The notes beneath the pieces are model-generated. The model was given only the letters and a program-made list of their open reading frames with translations. It did not search any database and had not been told where the DNA came from. This document shows, one piece after another, positions 8,183 through 9,914 of a stretch of DNA of 9,914 nt; position 1 is the first letter of the stretch; each line of letters starts with the position of its first letter. A program made the translations under genes and the position numbers. Origin of the DNA: Candidatus Altimarinota bacterium (GTDB lineage Bacteria > Patescibacteriota > Gracilibacteria > Absconditabacterales > Absconditicoccaceae); the NCBI GenBank assembly GCA_015489035.1, contig WFMP01000175.1:1-9914 (forward strand). The letters run 5' to 3'.

Positions 8183-9865
8183 TTATTCTGATTTTGCTTC
8201 CAAAGCTATAGAAGAATTTAACCAAGTTCACATAAGTTTATTTAGACTTTTTGTAAATCACAATACATTTCATAAAAGTTGAGAATAATTTTTTTCTTCT
8301 TGATAAACACCATCTGTACTACTATCATTTTTTTGTGATTTTAAATTAGGTTTAGGAAATGGTTTAATACTAGATACATTTGTAAATAAGTACTTATTTT
8401 TATCTAATCATTTATCTAAACAATAAGCAATTCATAATTTTGAATACATAACAGCTAATTTATGAGGAACACCAACACATCTTGTATCTGCTACATTTGC
8501 TTCTTTTTCAGTTTTTTTATCTTTTTTAAAATTAAAAACTGGTTTTGATGTTAAAACTATATTAAAAGCCATAATATTAGCAAATTTAAGATTTTCAAAA
8601 TCTGTATCCAAAGCTTCATCTCCATGTCAAGCAGGAATTATGAAACTCTGTTTAATAGCCTTCAAACTATCTCATATCTTATCTATCTCTCCCTCTATAG
8701 AATTAACAAAAGTTGTTCATCACACAGGTCATCTTGGTCAAGATGGAATTAACCTAAAACAAACACTTAATAATTTATTTCATCATGCGCATCATCAACC
8801 TCCTCACTTTCAGTTTCACAAAGTTCACAATCAATTTCATCAATTATTAAAATTGAAGAATCAGTCTATAAATCATCATTTGTCTCATTTTCATCAAAAA
8901 GTATCAAACAAACTATTTTGTTTCTGATTATTTAGAATACTATTATTTCAATTTAAATTATTTATATTATTTATATTTTTTAAATTATTAATATCAGAAT
9001 TTATACTAGTATTATTTGAATTGTCTATGTTTTTTAAATTATTAATTGTCTTATTAATATTGTTGGTATTACCATTTCAACATTGATTTCATATTTGAAC
9101 ATTTGGACTTGATGAAATTGTATTATTTACAGAATTTGTCGGAGCTACGGGATTTGAAGAAACTCAAGAATTTGTCGGAACTACAGAGCTTACTGAAGCT
9201 ATAGGATTTATTGAATTTGTAGGAGCTACATGACTCACTGAATCTACAGGACTTGCTAAAGCTGAAAAGTTATTATTTTTATCTAATCATAATTTCTTAC
9301 TTATTCATAAACTTTTTGCTGCAGCTTTTCAAGTTTTTCATATAAGAACTTTTCAAAATGGTATTTTTTTCATTTTTTTCTTAAATAAAACCCTACTAAG
9401 ATTTTGAACATCTATAACTAAATCATAGGGTCCATCATTATCTTTTCAATTTGCTAACAAATTTTCATCTTCTAAAGAATTATTCAATTCTTTATTTACA
9501 AATTTTGTATCCAAATAATTATTAAATTGTTTATCTATTTGTTTATAACAAGCAAGATAATCTTCTTTCTGATACACACTTCAAGTATCTATATTTAATT
9601 GTTCTAATAAATTAGGAGTACCAAAAGAACAATAAATTAGTTTTCAATTTAAAATATTTTTAATATAAGATCAATCTACATTATAAAGTTTAGCTAAAGC
9701 ATATATTCAATTAGATGATATTTCATTTCATTCATTTTCATATTTATTTTTAATAACATTATAAATATCAGTTTTAACAGTTGTAGAAGCAAAAGGATTA
9801 GAAAAAGCTTCTAAAAAAGAAGAAAAAAATAAAACTAAAACTAAAACTAAAATTATTTTTTTCAT
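8183..9865 (-). CDS. Secreted glycine-rich repeat protein of unknown family
   Basis: A 560-residue protein from ATG 9865-9863 to TAA 8185-8183, read with TGA as Gly. A clear signal peptide (MKKIILVLVLVLVLFFSS, then NPFA) sends it out of the cytoplasm. Residues ~25-195 form a folded-looking N-terminal region with LAKLYNVDGSYIKNILNGKL and two cysteines. Residues ~197-250 are Ser/Thr/Pro/Val repeats with three copies of (A/V)PTNS. Residues ~255-315 are Asn-rich with INNLKNI repeats. Residues 324-362 are a glycine block with 17 TGA codons. A C-terminal region of ~195 residues follows (CFRLIPSGPRGPVGG, IPAGHGDEALDTDFENLKFA, then CVGVPHKLAVMYSKLGIAYC) and looks globular. No anchor or sorting motif is visible. 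It precedes the VirB6-like gene by 67 bases, so it may be a secreted partner of that system. I recognise no family. Confidence 0.85.
8780..8896 (-). other. TGA-dense glycine block
   Basis: Thirty-nine in-frame codons (residues 324-362 of the secreted protein) contain 17 TGA and only two GGN codons, including several TGA-TGA pairs. The encoded segment runs from FGGKGDKGG to GKGGGGGCAGG and is probably a flexible linker. On the plus strand the same bases give a spurious His-rich reading. Confidence 0.85.
8976..9046 (-). repeat. Asn-rich 18-residue repeat
   Basis: Two near-identical 17-base stretches (8976-8992 and 9030-9046), 54 bases apart, encode INNLKNI within an Asn-rich run of the secreted protein. 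Partial further copies (INNINNLN) continue downstream. The spacing equals 18 codons. This part is low-complexity and probably disordered. Confidence 0.7.
9132..9229 (-). repeat. Degenerate APTNS coding repeat
   Basis: Three copies of gaatttgtcggagctac or close variants on the plus strand, starting at 9132, 9168 and 9213 (spacing 36 and 45 bases), encode (A/V)PTNS within a Ser/Val/Pro/Thr-rich segment. The segment resembles an extended, exposed linker of a secreted protein. Confidence 0.75.
9831..9854 (-). repeat. Hexanucleotide microsatellite in the signal peptide
   Basis: The plus strand carries aaaact three times and then aaaatt. On the coding strand this encodes the Leu-Val repeat in the hydrophobic core of the signal peptide. 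Each gained or lost unit would change the core by two residues without a frameshift. Confidence 0.85.
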
Positions 9866-9896
9866 AAATTAGTAAATAATACAATAAATCATTAGT

Positions 9897-9902
9897 ATTA
9901 TA
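9897..9902 (-). promoter_or_regulatory. Candidate -10 box for the secreted glycine-rich protein gene
   Basis: A perfect TATAAT on the minus strand ends 31 bases before ATG 9865, the same distance as the -10 box of the VirB6-like gene. A -35 box at 16-base spacing would lie just outside the right edge, so the promoter cannot be confirmed here. The nine-base AGAGAAAAG element does not follow this box. There is no Shine-Dalgarno in the leader. Confidence 0.4.
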
Positions 9903-9914
9903 ATAATTAAATAC

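Noticed and set aside
8640..8927. Plus-strand His-rich open frame resembling a metal-binding protein
   Set aside because: It is antisense to the glycine block of the secreted protein. The His runs are complements of TGA-containing codons, and no start context or family pattern supports it.
338..9865. Decayed region full of premature stops (pseudogenes)
   Set aside because: Only TGA interrupts the frames. TAA and TAG are absent until the ends, and domain motifs are intact, which does not fit random decay.
1479..9865. Selenocysteine or programmed read-through of TGA
   Set aside because: TGA is far too frequent, is clustered, and occurs in every gene; no downstream hairpins would explain this.
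1..9914. CRISPR array, insertion sequence, tRNA or rRNA
   Set aside because: Repeats found are coding and adjacent or degenerate, not spaced palindromic units. No transposase motifs, terminal inverted repeats or tRNA-like cloverleaf were seen by eye.

Overview
The window is AT-rich and reads as one strand of accessory or envelope-related genes. All five complete genes and one partial gene lie on the minus strand. Read with the standard code, the region is littered with short fragments. Read with TGA as glycine, it resolves into long, nearly contiguous genes, all ending in TAA. TGA falls exactly where family knowledge expects glycine: PKD motifs (PSSGNAPLTVTFDA, YGDGE, FDASG) and a DFNDDGKYD loop. 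TGG is still used for the tryptophans of the PKD cores. This is genetic code 25, known from Candidatus Absconditabacteria (SR1) and Gracilibacteria (BD1-5/GN02) of the Patescibacteria/CPR. I infer that origin; there is no rRNA or tRNA in the window to choose between the two lineages.

Layout in the direction of transcription (right to left). (1) 9865-8183: a secreted 560-residue protein of unknown family, with Thr/Ser/Pro/Val repeats, an Asn-rich segment and a glycine-rich block in which 17 of 39 codons are TGA. (2) 8115-5860: a 751-residue polytopic membrane protein resembling VirB6/TrbL of type IV secretion systems, with its own promoter and a rho-independent terminator after it. (3) After a ~205-base intergenic region with a strong-looking promoter, 5654-1479 encodes a 1391-residue surface protein: signal peptide, several PKD-like domains, helical region, one transmembrane helix and a short acidic cytoplasmic tail. 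(4) 1437-814: a soluble TPR-like helical-repeat protein. (5) 820-338: a 160-residue protein with two membrane helices, overlapping the TPR gene through ATGATAA. (6) 265 to the left edge: the start of a very acidic protein with 48-base tandem repeats, probably with an extra promoter of its own.

Three intergenic promoters share the form TTGACA-N16-TAnnAT. Two of them, in front of the VirB6-like and PKD genes, also share the nine bases AGAGAAAAG immediately after the -10 box, which suggests that the membrane channel-like protein and the PKD surface protein are expressed together.

My working interpretation is a cell-surface locus: a type IV secretion-like membrane component and secreted repeat proteins next to a long PKD adhesin or stalk with membrane and cytoplasmic partners. 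In an epibiotic or predatory CPR bacterium this could serve host contact, but that role is inference from architecture and neighbourhood only.
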